Shown one piece after another: positions 26,612 through 35,745 of a stretch of 64,000 bases of DNA. A program made the position numbers and the translations under genes. How positions within the stretch are numbered: the first letter of the stretch is position 1; the number at the start of each line of letters is the position of its first letter. The stretch is from Nitrobacteraceae bacterium AZCC 1564 (GTDB lineage: Bacteria; Pseudomonadota; Alphaproteobacteria; Rhizobiales; Xanthobacteraceae), in NCBI GenBank assembly GCA_036924835.1, contig JBAGRR010000001.1:1488001-1552000 (forward strand). The letters run 5' to 3'. Below the pieces are notes generated by a model. That model saw nothing but the letters and a program-made list of their open reading frames with translations. It did not search any database and had not been told where the DNA came from.

Positions 26612-27892
26612 TCAGGTGAACATGTCGGCGGTGATCCCGGCATACCAGCCCATATTCTCGGCCTGCGTCTGCTTGCGAAGATCCGCCGCCTCACCGGTCT
26701 GCGACACGAAGGTGGATGACGCTCCGATCTTGCCGTCCTTGGGCTCATAAGTGCCGCCGATCTTTACACAGTCATCCGCAGTGATCAGGCTCCAGCAGGT
26801 ATTGGTATAGCGCGCTGGGAACGTGCGCGCCGATGAAAGCTCCCCGCGAATTATCATGGCCGCAACCTTCGCTTGGCTGTTCGCCGAGAACGCCGATTTC
26901 GGCATATCTCCCGGGATACAGGCATCGCCAACCACATAGATGTTCGCATCAGCGACGGATTTCATGTTGGTGGGATCAATGGCGCAAAAGCCGCTTGCAT
27001 TTGCGAGGCCCGCATCGCGCGCAATGGCTCCCGCCATTTGAGCAGGAATGACATTCACGAGCGCTGCGTTCTTGTAGGTTTCAAAGCCCGTGACCACGGT
27101 CCCGCTCGCAGGGTCGACGGACTTCAGGCCATCATGCACCTTCGGGCCGAGCCACTCGATCATGCCCTTGTAGTGCCTTTCCCAGCCTTCTTGAAACAGC
27201 GCCTGCTTGGAGAAATTCTCCTTCGGATCAATGATGAAGATCTTGCAGCGATCCTTGCCGGCGGCCTTGAGGGTGTAGGCCATCATTGAAACGCGCTCAT
27301 AGGGACCGGGCGGGCAGCGATAGGGGTTCGGCGGCGCGACCATCACAATGACGCCTCCGTCCGGCACCGCGTCCAGCTTCTTCTTCAGCAACTGTGTTTG
27401 CGCGCCCGGCTTCCAAGCGTGCGGCATGCTTTCTTCCGCAGCCAGCGACCACCCTGGGACAGAGTCATACTTCAGATCGATACCGGGAGAGACCACGAGA
27501 CGATCGTAGGGTAGACGAAGGTCACCCGCGAGCACGACTTCCCTCTTGTCGCGATCAATCTTCATCGCGCGCGCTTTGACCAGGGTGACACCGTGGTTCT
27601 TGGTCAGCGCTGAGTAGTCATGCGTGATCGACGGATAATCTCGCAATCCACCGAGATAGAGATTGCTGTGGAAGCAGGTTTGATAACTTGCGTTCGGTTC
27701 AATAAGCGTGACAGCAATGGCGCCGGCACTCTCCTTGGCGACGTATTTGGCGGCCGTCGCCCCTCCCGCACCAGCCCCGATCACCACAACGCGGGGCTTC
27801 GCCTGCCCCAGAACCGCAGGAGCACCAAGAGCGAACACACCGGCGAACGTCGCGGTGCTGGTCAGCATTTGTCTGCGATTGATGCCCATCAT
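26612..27892 (-). CDS. soxF: Sulfide dehydrogenase flavoprotein subunit (FccB/SoxF type, set 2)
   Basis: About 426 residues from ATG 27892 (a second ATG at 27889), with GGAGAGGG upstream. The Tat signal is INRRQMLTSTATFAGVFALG. The FAD motif is VVVIGAGAGGATAAKYVA; the redox cysteines are in SYQTCFHSNLYLGG and NTCWSLITADD; VVGDACIPGDMPKSAFSANSQAK matches the family. It oxidises sulfide in the periplasm. It closes the leftward soxYZBCD-cytochrome-flavoprotein run and parallels, but is clearly diverged from, the copy at 7319-8602. Confidence 0.9.
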   Translation of the reverse strand: MMGINRRQMLTSTATFAGVFALGAPAVLGQAKPRVVVIGAGAGGATAAKYVAKESAGAIAVTLIEPNASYQTCFHSNLYLGGLRDYPSITHDYSALTKNHGVTLVKARAMKIDRDKREVVLAGDLRLPYDRLVVSPGIDLKYDSVPGWSLAAEESMPHAWKPGAQTQLLKKKLDAVPDGGVIVMVAPPNPYRCPPGPYERVSMMAYTLKAAGKDRCKIFIIDPKENFSKQALFQEGWERHYKGMIEWLGPKVHDGLKSVDPASGTVVTGFETYKNAALVNVIPAQMAGAIARDAGLANASGFCAIDPTNMKSVADANIYVVGDACIPGDMPKSAFSANSQAKVAAMIIRGELSSARTFPARYTNTCWSLITADDCVKIGGTYEPKDGKIGASSTFVSQTGEAADLRKQTQAENMGWYAGITADMFT

Positions 27893-27925
27893 CCCTCTCC
27901 GATCATTGAATGCCATTCAAAGGCG

Positions 27926-28246
27926 CTATTTCGGCGCGGGTGATAGTCCTCCAAAATAGGTCGCGAGTGCAGCTATATCATCTGCGGCAAGTCGTCCCGC
28001 GATGGTCTGCATCACAGGGTTGTCCCGCTCTTTGCTTTTGTAAGCAGTCATCACCGCGACGAACTGGGCTTCAGGCCAGCCGGTGATCGATGGTACGCCT
28101 CCTGCGACGGTTCCGGAGGACTGGTGACAGGCGAGGCATTCAGCCGAAAGATATTGGCCCAACTCGCGGTCGCCTGCGGACACCACATTGAAAGCCGAAC
28201 CCGTCAGCAGGCAAACGATCACCGCTAGCGGGTTCAGTAACTTCAT
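27926..28246 (-). CDS. Monohaem cytochrome c, partner of the flavoprotein (set 2)
   Basis: 106 residues with a signal peptide (LLNPLAVIVCLLTGSAFNVVSA) and one haem motif, CLACH. IAALATYFGG at the C-terminus is typical of class I cytochromes c. It lies between soxD, which it touches at 28246, and the flavoprotein gene, so it is the SoxE/FccA-like electron acceptor of that flavoprotein. Paracoccus-type SoxE has two haems; this one has one. Confidence 0.83.
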   Translation of the reverse strand: MKLLNPLAVIVCLLTGSAFNVVSAGDRELGQYLSAECLACHQSSGTVAGGVPSITGWPEAQFVAVMTAYKSKERDNPVMQTIAGRLAADDIAALATYFGGLSPAPK

Positions 28247-28950
28247 CAGTCGACCTTCGGGCCAGCCTTGCCGTCTGGTGTCACGTCGACCGAGATGGCC
28301 CGTCCCGTCACCTTGGGCGCACTACGGCAGTCTTTCATGCACGGATCTTTCTTCCAGAACTGCTTTTCTGCAGTCTCGCGATCATCATCATAGAAAGCAT
28401 CCGCATTCGGCATCTTGATCGAAGTAAAATTCTTTTCGTTCAGTTCAAAGTTCTCATCCTTGATGATGTCATTTATCGACAGGATATAGGCAACCAGCGC
28501 GTAGACATCGTCATCCGATAAGGACCGCGCATTGCCGTAAGGCATCGCACGCTTGATGTAATCGTACACGGTTGACAGATCCGGCCAGAACGACCCCACC
28601 GTCTTGTCGGGCCGATCGGCTTTCAGCGTACCCGCACCGCCTGCAAGCACAGGCCAGCGGCCAACGCCTTCACCGAATTCACCGTGACAACTCGCGCACT
28701 GCGCCTGAAAGATTGCGTCTCCCTGCTTGACCGTGCCTTTGCCGACGGGAAGGCCCTTGCCGTCCGGCCGGACATCCGTGTCCCAGGCCTTGATCTCTTC
28801 CGGCAAGGCGGGACGTCCAAGGCCCAGCTTAGGTGAAGACACGGCAGGCTGCCGTGCGGCAATTTGCTGCGCCGAGACGTAAGGCGTGACTGCCGCAACA
28901 GCAGTACCGGACAACAAAGCAGCGGCGAAGAATTTAACCAATTTCGACAT
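28246..28950 (-). CDS. soxD: SoxD, short monohaem form
   Basis: 234 residues with a signal peptide ending near SAQQ. A SoxD N-terminal segment ([29 protein letters not shown]) precedes one haem motif, CASCH (85-89). [36 protein letters not shown]-like sequence follows. Classical SoxD has a second cytochrome domain; that domain is absent here and the tail carries CMKDCRS instead. It accepts electrons from SoxC during oxidation of SoxY-bound sulfane sulfur. Its start overlaps soxC by 17 bp. Confidence 0.88.
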   Translation of the reverse strand: [234 protein letters not shown]

Positions 28951-30214
28951 TCTCGGTTTCTCCGCTCGAGCGAACCAGCCAGGTCTGGATGCCGTTGTTG
29001 TGGTAGATCGAGTTCACACCGCGCACCTTGCGCAACTCATCCTTCGTCGGTTGCATGTAACCAGTGGAGTCCATCGCGCGGGACTGGATCATCAGTTCCT
29101 GACCATTCCAGTCGAAATCGACGTAGAAGCGCACCAGCGACTTATCGAGCACCGGCCCGTCAATCCGCGCGGTCTGCCAGTTGCGACCGCCATCCATCGA
29201 CACATCGACACGCTTGACCGTGCCGCGGCCGGACCATGCGAAGCCACTCAACACGTTCCGCCCCTTGTACTTCAGCGGAGCCTGTGGCGACGGATTGGTC
29301 ACCACCGACTTCGCATCCATGATGAACGTGTGCTTGCGCGATCGGCCGTTTGCCAGAAGATCGGTGTATTTCGAGGTCTCCTCGCGGGTCTGCCATGGCT
29401 GATCGCCCGCTTCGATGCGGCGAATCCACTTCACCCAGAGGTTGCCTTCCCAACCAGGAATCACCGCACGCAGCGGATAGCCTTGTTCGGGCCGCAGCGC
29501 TTCGCCGTTCATAGCGAACGCGAGAATGACATCGCCCAACGCCTTCTCGATCGGCAACGAGCGATTCATACCGGCCGCGTCGGCGCCTTCCAGCATCAGC
29601 CATTTGACGTTCGGCTTGAGGCCCGCTTCATCCAGCAGCGTCTTCAACCGGACGCCAGTGTACATGACGTTGTGCACCATGCCGTGAGTGAACTGGCAGC
29701 CGTTGAGCTGCGCACCGCGCCACTCCATTCCTGAATTAGCCGCACACTCGAGGAAATAGATCTTATTCACGCGCGGCATGCGCTTGATGTCTTCCATGGT
29801 GAAGACAAGCGGCTTCTCGACCATGCCGTTGATCATCAGGCGGTGATCGGCGGGATTGATTTCCGCGACACCGCTGTGATGCCTCTCGAAGCACAGACCC
29901 GATGGCGTGATGATACCGTCTAACTCATGCAGCGGCGTAAAGTTGACGGAAGATTCCGCGGAGGCCGTCAGCCACGACACATCGCGGCGAATGACGTTCT
30001 TCTCGAACTTCGACGGCATGCCGTAAGGCCGCTTGTCGATACCGTCACCGAGATAACGATTCCAATCCTGGACCTCAGTGATCAACGGATCAGGTTTCGC
30101 GCTCTCACCTGCAACGGCGGGAATGGCCGAAAGCACAGCGCCAGCTCCGGCAACGCCAGCACCAGCAAGGAAGCGGCGGCGACTGCGAATATCCGCAGAT
30201 GATTGGTCGCTCAT
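28934..30214 (-). CDS. soxC: SoxC, molybdenum sulfane dehydrogenase subunit
   Basis: 426 residues with a Tat signal (RSRRRFLAGAGVAGAGA). A sulfite-oxidase fold follows, with the molybdenum ligand cysteine in YFLECAANSG (Cys157) and the dimerisation domain (VSMDGGRNWQTARIDGP) at the C-terminus. With SoxD it removes six electrons from SoxY-bound sulfane sulfur, so thiosulfate can be oxidised fully to sulfate without stored sulfur. It overlaps soxD. Confidence 0.93.
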   Translation of the reverse strand: MSDQSSADIRSRRRFLAGAGVAGAGAVLSAIPAVAGESAKPDPLITEVQDWNRYLGDGIDKRPYGMPSKFEKNVIRRDVSWLTASAESSVNFTPLHELDGIITPSGLCFERHHSGVAEINPADHRLMINGMVEKPLVFTMEDIKRMPRVNKIYFLECAANSGMEWRGAQLNGCQFTHGMVHNVMYTGVRLKTLLDEAGLKPNVKWLMLEGADAAGMNRSLPIEKALGDVILAFAMNGEALRPEQGYPLRAVIPGWEGNLWVKWIRRIEAGDQPWQTREETSKYTDLLANGRSRKHTFIMDAKSVVTNPSPQAPLKYKGRNVLSGFAWSGRGTVKRVDVSMDGGRNWQTARIDGPVLDKSLVRFYVDFDWNGQELMIQSRAMDSTGYMQPTKDELRKVRGVNSIYHNNGIQTWLVRSSGETENVEIG

Positions 30215-30284
30215 GCGGCATCCTTTCTATTTATCCAAATATGTGAATATGTTGCCCGCAATTCGGCGCGATGAATTGCCATGC

Positions 30285-31982
30285 TCAGGCTCCCGTCACC
30301 TTCACCGCGGTGTTCGGCTCGATCTTCACCGTGCCCTGTTTCGAGATATGAGATGCAACGACATCCCAGATCGGCGGGCCTTGCGTGTTTTGATTCACGC
30401 TTGCCCAACCGGACACGGTGTATGTTTTCGATGCTTCGATCGGCTTGCCGGATTTGAGATGCGTCAACTCCGAGATGCGCGATCCCATTGGCTTCGACAC
30501 ATCGATCGCGTAGCCCATGCCGCCAATGCGAACCATGTCACCACCGCCCTGGAAGTAAGGATCGGGATGGAAGATGTTGTCGGCGACGTCTTCCAGCACG
30601 TCCTTAAGCTGCGCGCCGGTCATCTCGTTGCGATAGCAATTCGGATAGGTGATCGCGGTCTCGTTGGTGATGTCTTCCCAGGTGATGGCGTCACCCGGAA
30701 GAAGTGAACTACCCCAACGGAAGCCCGGCGACAGCGCGATTTCGACGTCGCGTTCGGACAGCATCGCGTTGCAGATCAGGTCATCGAACGTGCCGTTAAA
30801 GTTGCCGCGACGGTAGAGCAGCGAATCCGTTTTGCCGATAGTGCGCGCGAGATCTTTTGCGAATGGCGCCCTCACCTTTTCGACCAGCGCGGTCATCGCC
30901 GCATCCGGCTTGATCGCGTCGGAGAACACCGGCATCAGCTTGAAACGAACGTCCTTGACCTTCTTGTCCTTCACCTCAATGTCGAGGCGCGACAGGAATT
31001 TGCCATGTGAGCCGACAGAGACGAGCACTGTCTCGCCCACGCGGATCAGCCCCGGCATGGCATCATGCGTATGCGCGGTGAGGATCACATCGAGCCCCTT
31101 CACGCGCCCGGCAAGCTTGCGATCGACGTCGAAACCGTTATGCGAGAGGAGCACAACGACGCTGGCACCATCGGCACGCGCTTCGTCGACCTGCTTCTGG
31201 ATGTCTTCCTCGCGGATGCCGAACTCCCACTTCGGGAACATCCAGCGCGGATTGGCCACCGCCGTACGCGGCAGCGCCTGTCCGATCACTGCAACCTTCT
31301 CGCCGCCGCGCTCAAACATCTTGCGCGCTTCGAAAACCGGCTCTTGCCATTCGTTGTCACGAACATTCTGTGCGAGGAATGCGAACGGCGCCTTATCGAC
31401 GATCTCCTTCAGGCGCTCATCGCCATATGTGAATTCCCAGTGTCCCGTCAAAGCATCGAGCTTGAGCGCCGACATGATGTCCACCATGTCCTGCCCCTTG
31501 GTCTGCAGCGAGGTCCAGCTCCCCTGCAAGGCATCGCCGCCATCGAGTAGCAGCACCTTGTCCGCACCACGTTCTGCACGCACCGCATTCACGAGCGTTG
31601 CAATGCGATCCATGCCACCCATGCGCCCATAGTTGCGGGCCAGCGACACGAAATCATCTGCGGTCAGCGCGTAGGCATCTGCCGACCCTGCCGCAACGTT
31701 GAAGTATTTTCGAAACTCGCCATCAGTGAGATGCGGCGGTAGTCCGCGCACTTCGCCCACACCGAGATTGACCGACGGCTCGCGGAAATACACCGGCATC
31801 AACTGTGCATGTGTATCGGCGATATAGAGAATGGTTACGGTGCCGAGCGGATCAAACCGCGTGATGTCCGCTTGCGTCAGGCGCTGCTGTGCGGCCACGC
31901 GTCCCAACGATCCTGCACCGCTGCCAATCATCAACGCTGACGCAGCCGCCGTCGCTTGCAGGAATTCCCGCCTCGATATCAT
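30285..31982 (-). CDS. soxB: SoxB, dimanganese sulfate thiohydrolase
   Basis: 565 residues with a Tat-like signal (ISRREFLQATAAASALMIG). It has the metallophosphoesterase core: ILYIADTHAQL, LLLDGGDALQGS, the SoxB-specific GHWEFTYG, VVLLSHNGFDVD and LTAHTHDAMPG, followed by a 5'-nucleotidase C-terminal domain. It hydrolyses the terminal sulfonate of SoxY-S-thiosulfonate to release sulfate in the periplasm. It is the only soxB in the window, so both Sox sets would have to share it. The 70-bp gap to soxC and the 115-bp gap to soxZ show no clear promoter. Confidence 0.95.
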   Translation of the reverse strand: MISRREFLQATAAASALMIGSGAGSLGRVAAQQRLTQADITRFDPLGTVTILYIADTHAQLMPVYFREPSVNLGVGEVRGLPPHLTDGEFRKYFNVAAGSADAYALTADDFVSLARNYGRMGGMDRIATLVNAVRAERGADKVLLLDGGDALQGSWTSLQTKGQDMVDIMSALKLDALTGHWEFTYGDERLKEIVDKAPFAFLAQNVRDNEWQEPVFEARKMFERGGEKVAVIGQALPRTAVANPRWMFPKWEFGIREEDIQKQVDEARADGASVVVLLSHNGFDVDRKLAGRVKGLDVILTAHTHDAMPGLIRVGETVLVSVGSHGKFLSRLDIEVKDKKVKDVRFKLMPVFSDAIKPDAAMTALVEKVRAPFAKDLARTIGKTDSLLYRRGNFNGTFDDLICNAMLSERDVEIALSPGFRWGSSLLPGDAITWEDITNETAITYPNCYRNEMTGAQLKDVLEDVADNIFHPDPYFQGGGDMVRIGGMGYAIDVSKPMGSRISELTHLKSGKPIEASKTYTVSGWASVNQNTQGPPIWDVVASHISKQGTVKIEPNTAVKVTGA

Positions 31983-32097
31983 CGATCCACCCTTGGGCCG
32001 TTCTTGGGCCTTTCATATGAAGGCCATTTATCTTGAAGCGCTATCGGCGCGCGACCCCATGTCACGCATTGGAGGTCACGCGCCGGGAAGCCGAACG

Positions 32098-32427
32098 TCA
32101 GGCAACGGTCAGCTTGTTCGTCGCCGTGTAATCCGAGCCATCGTCATCCTTCCAGGTGAAGGTGAACTCGCCGCTCTCGGACGCCTTGAAGAAAAACGAC
32201 TGATAAGGATTCGCCGAGATGGCGGGATTCCAGTCGGCCTCGAACACCGTCTTGCCGTTAAAGGAAGCGGTGAACTTGTTGATGATCTTGCGCGGCACGA
32301 TCTTGCCGGCTGAATCCTTGCGCTGTCCCGATTCCATTTCATGCGAAATGAGAGTCTTGATCTCGATCAGTTCGCCGGGCTTTGCCGAGGCCGGAACACG
32401 AACGCGCGGGGTAGGTTTGGTGGCCAT
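32098..32427 (-). CDS. soxZ: SoxZ, sulfur carrier partner (set 2)
   Basis: 109 residues: KPGELIEIKTLISHEMESGQRKDSAGKIVPRKIINKFTASFNGK and SGEFTFTWKDDDGS are typical SoxZ. It forms the SoxYZ carrier with the canonical SoxY encoded 51 bp upstream. It is clearly diverged from SoxZ of set 1. Confidence 0.92.
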   Translation of the reverse strand: MATKPTPRVRVPASAKPGELIEIKTLISHEMESGQRKDSAGKIVPRKIINKFTASFNGKTVFEADWNPAISANPYQSFFFKASESGEFTFTWKDDDGSDYTATNKLTVA

Positions 32428-32478
32428 GGGAAAATTCCTTGCCTGAATTTCTTGCTGTTGATGCTGTTGGCGGATCGA

Positions 32479-32943
32479 TCAGCCGCCACAGCCGCCGATG
32501 GTCACCTTCACATTGGACTTGGCCATGTGCAGGTTACCGTTCGACATTTCAGCGATGCAAACGATGTTCTGGGTCTGCGCGAGGCGCATGCGGGTCGAGG
32601 CGGACGCCTTACCGCAAGCCGGCGTGAAGCGGTAGGTGACAACGCCCGGCAGCGGGTTGCCGTCAGCGAAGACGTGCACAGCCTTCACGTAGTCCGAATC
32701 GGTCATCGGGCTCTCGACTTCGATGTTGATCGGCACGACCAGGCCGTTTTCGGCGATTTCAGGCACGTCGAGCTTGATCTTGCCGCTCTCCATTTTCTTG
32801 TCGCCGTAGAGCTTCTTGATCTCGGCTGCGACCGCGGCTTCGTCCGCGAGCAGCATTTTCGGCGCGAGAAACGCCGCGAGTCCCGCGACGGCCGCAAGCG
32901 TCAGCGCTTCGCGACGAGTTGGTTCAACCTGCTTGAAATTCAT
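32479..32943 (-). CDS. soxY: SoxY, canonical sulfur carrier (set 2)
   Basis: 154 residues with a Tat-type leader (EPTRREALTLAAVAGLAAF). It ends in the canonical flexible arm GGCGG, with the substrate-binding cysteine at 152. Two further cysteines (near PACGKAS and NIVCIAE) lie in the body. It carries sulfur intermediates between SoxXA, SoxB and SoxCD. It is the first gene of the leftward soxYZBCD-fcc run and is divergent from soxA. Confidence 0.93.
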   Translation of the reverse strand: MNFKQVEPTRREALTLAAVAGLAAFLAPKMLLADEAAVAAEIKKLYGDKKMESGKIKLDVPEIAENGLVVPINIEVESPMTDSDYVKAVHVFADGNPLPGVVTYRFTPACGKASASTRMRLAQTQNIVCIAEMSNGNLHMAKSNVKVTIGGCGG

Positions 32944-33123
32944 CGAAATTCCTCCTGGGACTTCTACTTAATCCCTGACGATAGTATCGCTTGACGATGC
33001 CAAGTGTGATCTATCATGATCTGCTCACATCATTATATTGTTTTTTTTGAATGTAAAGATGTTCAGGCTGAGGTAAAAGCCGGGCGGACCGCAAAAGACG
33101 GTCCGACGGAGTGGAGGAGACGA
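32944..33123. promoter_or_regulatory. Divergent promoter region soxY / soxA
   Basis: This 180-bp gap separates the two main transcription units of the second sox set and is much richer in A/T than the genes around it, with an eight-T run near 33046. Short dyads are present, for example ACATC (about 33027) facing GATGT (about 33058). No defined SoxR site can be named. It must carry the promoters for both directions. Confidence 0.5.
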
Positions 33124-33945
33124 ATGAAACGGACCATCATCTGGTCGGCGATAGCCGTTGCTGTGCTTTTTGTGTCGAGCTTTAGCGTTCGCGCCCAGGA
33201 CGCGGCAGAAAAGGAGATCGAACGCTATCGTGAGATGATCTCCGATCCCATGTCGAACCCTGGCTTCCTCGCGGTCGATCGCGGCGAGGCCCTGTGGAAA
33301 GAGAAGCGCGGCACGAAGAACGTCTCCCTTGAAGGATGCGATCTAGGGCTCGGTGCCGGTAAACTCGAAGGTGCGTTCGCGAAATTGCCACGCTATTTCG
33401 CCGATGCCGACAAGGTGATGGATCTCGAGCAGCGGCTGCTCTGGTGCATGCAGAATATTCAGGACCTAGACACGAAAGATGTGGTTGCCCGTCGTTTCTC
33501 CGGTCCGGGCAAGCCGTCCGACATGGAAGACCTCGTCGCCTTTATCGCCAACAAGTCGAGCGGCATGAAGATCGACATTCCGCTGAGCCATCCGAAGGAA
33601 CAGGAAATGGCAGCGGTCGGCGAAGCGCTCTTCTACACCCGCGGCGGCGTGAACGATTTCTCCTGCGCGACCTGCCACGCCGACGAAGGCAAGCGTATTC
33701 GTCTGCAGGGACTGCCGAACTTCTCGAAGCCCGGCAAACCCGCACAGGAGACGATGGGCGGATGGCCGACCTATCGCGTGTCGCAAAGCGCTGTGCGCAC
33801 GATGCAGCATCGCTTGTGGGATTGTTATCGTCAGCAACGCTGGCCCGTGCCGGAATATGGGTCTGATGCCCTCACCGCGTTGACGGTCTTCCTGCAGAAG
33901 CAGGCAGCCGGCGGCGAAATCAATGTTCCCTCGATCAAGCGGTAA
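33124..33945 (+). CDS. soxA: SoxA, monohaem form (set 2)
   Basis: 273 residues from ATG 33124, with GGAGGAG upstream. The signal peptide ends at RAQ. The N-terminal haem of dihaem SoxA is missing; its place holds SLEGCDLG (Cys72), which probably forms a disulfide with Cys108 (LLWC). The active haem motif is CATCH (181-185) and the persulfide cysteine is in [13 protein letters not shown] (Cys234). It pairs with the SoxX encoded 10 bp downstream. It differs in haem count from the SoxA at 5108-5896. Confidence 0.92.
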   Translation: MKRTIIWSAIAVAVLFVSSFSVRAQDAAEKEIERYREMISDPMSNPGFLAVDRGEALWKEKRGTKNVSLEGCDLGLGAGKLEGAFAKLPRYFADADKVMDLEQRLLWCMQNIQDLDTKDVVARRFSGPGKPSDMEDLVAFIANKSSGMKIDIPLSHPKEQEMAAVGEALFYTRGGVNDFSCATCHADEGKRIRLQGLPNFSKPGKPAQETMGGWPTYRVSQSAVRTMQHRLWDCYRQQRWPVPEYGSDALTALTVFLQKQAAGGEINVPSIKR

Positions 33946-33955
33946 GGAGCGCAAC

Positions 33956-34591
33956 ATGAAAACGACTTTGAAACTAGCCGCGCTCGTTGTTGCTGCCGGC
34001 ACTTTGGCAGGCCTTCCGTTTGCCGCATCGGCTCAGACCGCAAGCAAGCCGATCGACCCCGCCGTGGTCGAGTCCTATTTGAAATCGACCTTCGGCAAGG
34101 CGCCGCCGGAGTGGCAGGCACGTATTCAGCCGGATGAAACGCTGAAGGCCTGCAACAAGTATCATAACGAGGTCCCCGCCGAAGAAGCCAACAAGATCAC
34201 GGCGCGGGAGCTGGCACGCGTGGTTTATCCCGCGGACGGAAAATTCCTCGGCGACTGGAAGTCAGGCGCAAAGATCGCCAACAACGGCCGTGGCGGACAA
34301 TTCTCCGATCCACCGAATACTGTGAGCGGCGGTAACTGCTATGCCTGCCACCAGATGGAGCAAAAGGAGCTCAGCTTCGGCACGCTCGGACCGAGCCTCA
34401 CGCACTACGGCAAGGACCGCAAATACGATCCGGAAGAGATCAAGCGCGCCTACACCAAGGTCTACGACTCGCAGGCGTTTTACGCTTGCTCGAACATGCC
34501 GCGCTTCGGTGTGAACCATGTGCTGAACGAACAGCAGATCAAAGACATCATCGCGTTCCTGTTTGATCCGGAATCTCCGGTCAACAAGTAA
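33956..34591 (+). CDS. soxX: SoxX, extended monohaem form (set 2)
   Basis: 211 residues from ATG 33956, with AAGGAG upstream. The signal peptide ends at ASAQ. A roughly 90-residue extra N-terminal region holds ACNKYHNE. The haem motif CYACH (128-132) and the axial methionine in CSNMPRFG (Met181) follow. The N-terminal extension is typical of the longer SoxX type. It partners the monohaem SoxA just upstream. Confidence 0.9.
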   Translation: MKTTLKLAALVVAAGTLAGLPFAASAQTASKPIDPAVVESYLKSTFGKAPPEWQARIQPDETLKACNKYHNEVPAEEANKITARELARVVYPADGKFLGDWKSGAKIANNGRGGQFSDPPNTVSGGNCYACHQMEQKELSFGTLGPSLTHYGKDRKYDPEEIKRAYTKVYDSQAFYACSNMPRFGVNHVLNEQQIKDIIAFLFDPESPVNK

Positions 34592-34625
34592 GCGGCGGTC
34601 ATAACATCCTGACATGGAGTGAGAG

Positions 34626-35126
34626 ATGAGGTTGCAACACCTACTTGCTGCGTCGGCGCTCTGCGTCCTCATCTCGTCTCCGGCGCGGGCGCAAGAAGCG
34701 ACCGTCACTTACAAGTCGCTCGGTCTCGAGCTAGCGCTCGACGCCGCACGCGCGGCCCTCGCCGATTGTCAGAAGCGCGGCTATCAGGTTGCCGTGGCTG
34801 TGGTCGACCGTTTCGGCACGCCGCAAGTTCTGTTGCGCGACCGTTTCGCCGGCCCTCACACGCCGCCGACTGCTTCTGGTAAGGCCTGGACTGCAGCAAC
34901 ATTCCGCAACAGCACGTCCGAGCTCAACGCCATCAGCCAGCCGGGCATGATGCAGGCTGGTCTGCGCAATCTACCCAATGTGGTGATTATCGGCGGGGGC
35001 CTCATGATTGAGGCCGGCGGTTCCACACTTGGCGCTATAGGCGTGTCGGGTGCGCCGGGTGGCGACGCGGACGAGGCGTGCGCCAAGGCTGGCATCGCCG
35101 CTATTCAGGACAAGCTGGACTTCTAA
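34626..35126 (+). CDS. Exported GlcG/HbpS-family protein
   Basis: 166 residues: a signal peptide (LLAASALCVLISSPARAQ) followed by a full GlcG/HbpS domain with KRGYQVAVAVVDRFGTPQVLLRD and GGGLMIEAGGSTLGAIGVSG. The family can bind haem or iron. A periplasmic copy directly after soxAX (34-bp gap) suggests a role with the Sox cytochromes, such as haem binding or redox protection. This is inferred from position only. Confidence 0.85.
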   Translation: MRLQHLLAASALCVLISSPARAQEATVTYKSLGLELALDAARAALADCQKRGYQVAVAVVDRFGTPQVLLRDRFAGPHTPPTASGKAWTAATFRNSTSELNAISQPGMMQAGLRNLPNVVIIGGGLMIEAGGSTLGAIGVSGAPGGDADEACAKAGIAAIQDKLDF

Positions 35127-35141
35127 GGCAGAGAAACAGGA

Positions 35142-35708
35142 TCAAACCTGCTTCTTGAGCCATTCCGGAAACGGCGCGGACTCATAGCCCTTTTCGCGCA
35201 CGTAACGGAACATCGCGAGAAACTCCGTTGGCTCTAGCAACCCAGGCATACGAGCCACTTCGCGAGCCTGACCGCTCAAAGCAGCAAGCCCCGTGGTCGA
35301 TTCCGGAAAGAACTGGATCGTCGGTGTGAACCGAATTCCGTAGGCTTCGCCGAACGCCTTCTCGCTGCGCTTGCGGCCGTCGAAATCGGTCACTTCACGC
35401 GAACCGATGTGGTTCAAGTGCAGGATCTCAAAATTGTCGCGGATGTAGTTTTCGATCTTCGGGTCCATCATATGGACCTCATGCATCCGCTTGCAGGACG
35501 GACAGCCCTTCAGCCCCCACATGATCGCGAAGCGCTTGCCCTTCGCCGTGGCCCCTGCAAGATCGTCGGAGACATCGAGGAAGCTCTCCAGATACCAATC
35601 CATCTGGTAAAGCCCATCATCACTCAGCGTCGCCTTCGCAAAGGCCGGTGCGGCCCGCAAACTCAACGCCCCAACACCAAGCGCGGCGACTGCTTGTCGT
35701 CTCGTCAT
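35142..35708 (-). CDS. soxW: SoxW, periplasmic thioredoxin-like protein
   Basis: About 188 residues from ATG 35708, with AAGGG upstream; a TTG at 35735 is the alternative. The signal segment starts TRRQAVAALGVGALSL. The active site is GCPSC in WGLKGCPSCKRMHEVHM and the cis-proline segment reads RFTPTIQFF. It probably takes electrons from SoxV and keeps the Sox carrier cysteine reduced. It is encoded directly after soxV. Confidence 0.88.
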   Translation of the reverse strand: MTRRQAVAALGVGALSLRAAPAFAKATLSDDGLYQMDWYLESFLDVSDDLAGATAKGKRFAIMWGLKGCPSCKRMHEVHMMDPKIENYIRDNFEILHLNHIGSREVTDFDGRKRSEKAFGEAYGIRFTPTIQFFPESTTGLAALSGQAREVARMPGLLEPTEFLAMFRYVREKGYESAPFPEWLKKQV

Positions 35709-35745
35709 TAAGCCCTTTTGTGTCGGCACGAGCAATTCTCCAGAT

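Noticed and set aside
33001-33035. A CRP/FNR-like site (TGTGA ... TCACA) upstream of soxA
   Set aside because: The half-sites are 15 nt apart instead of about 6, so the match is probably chance.
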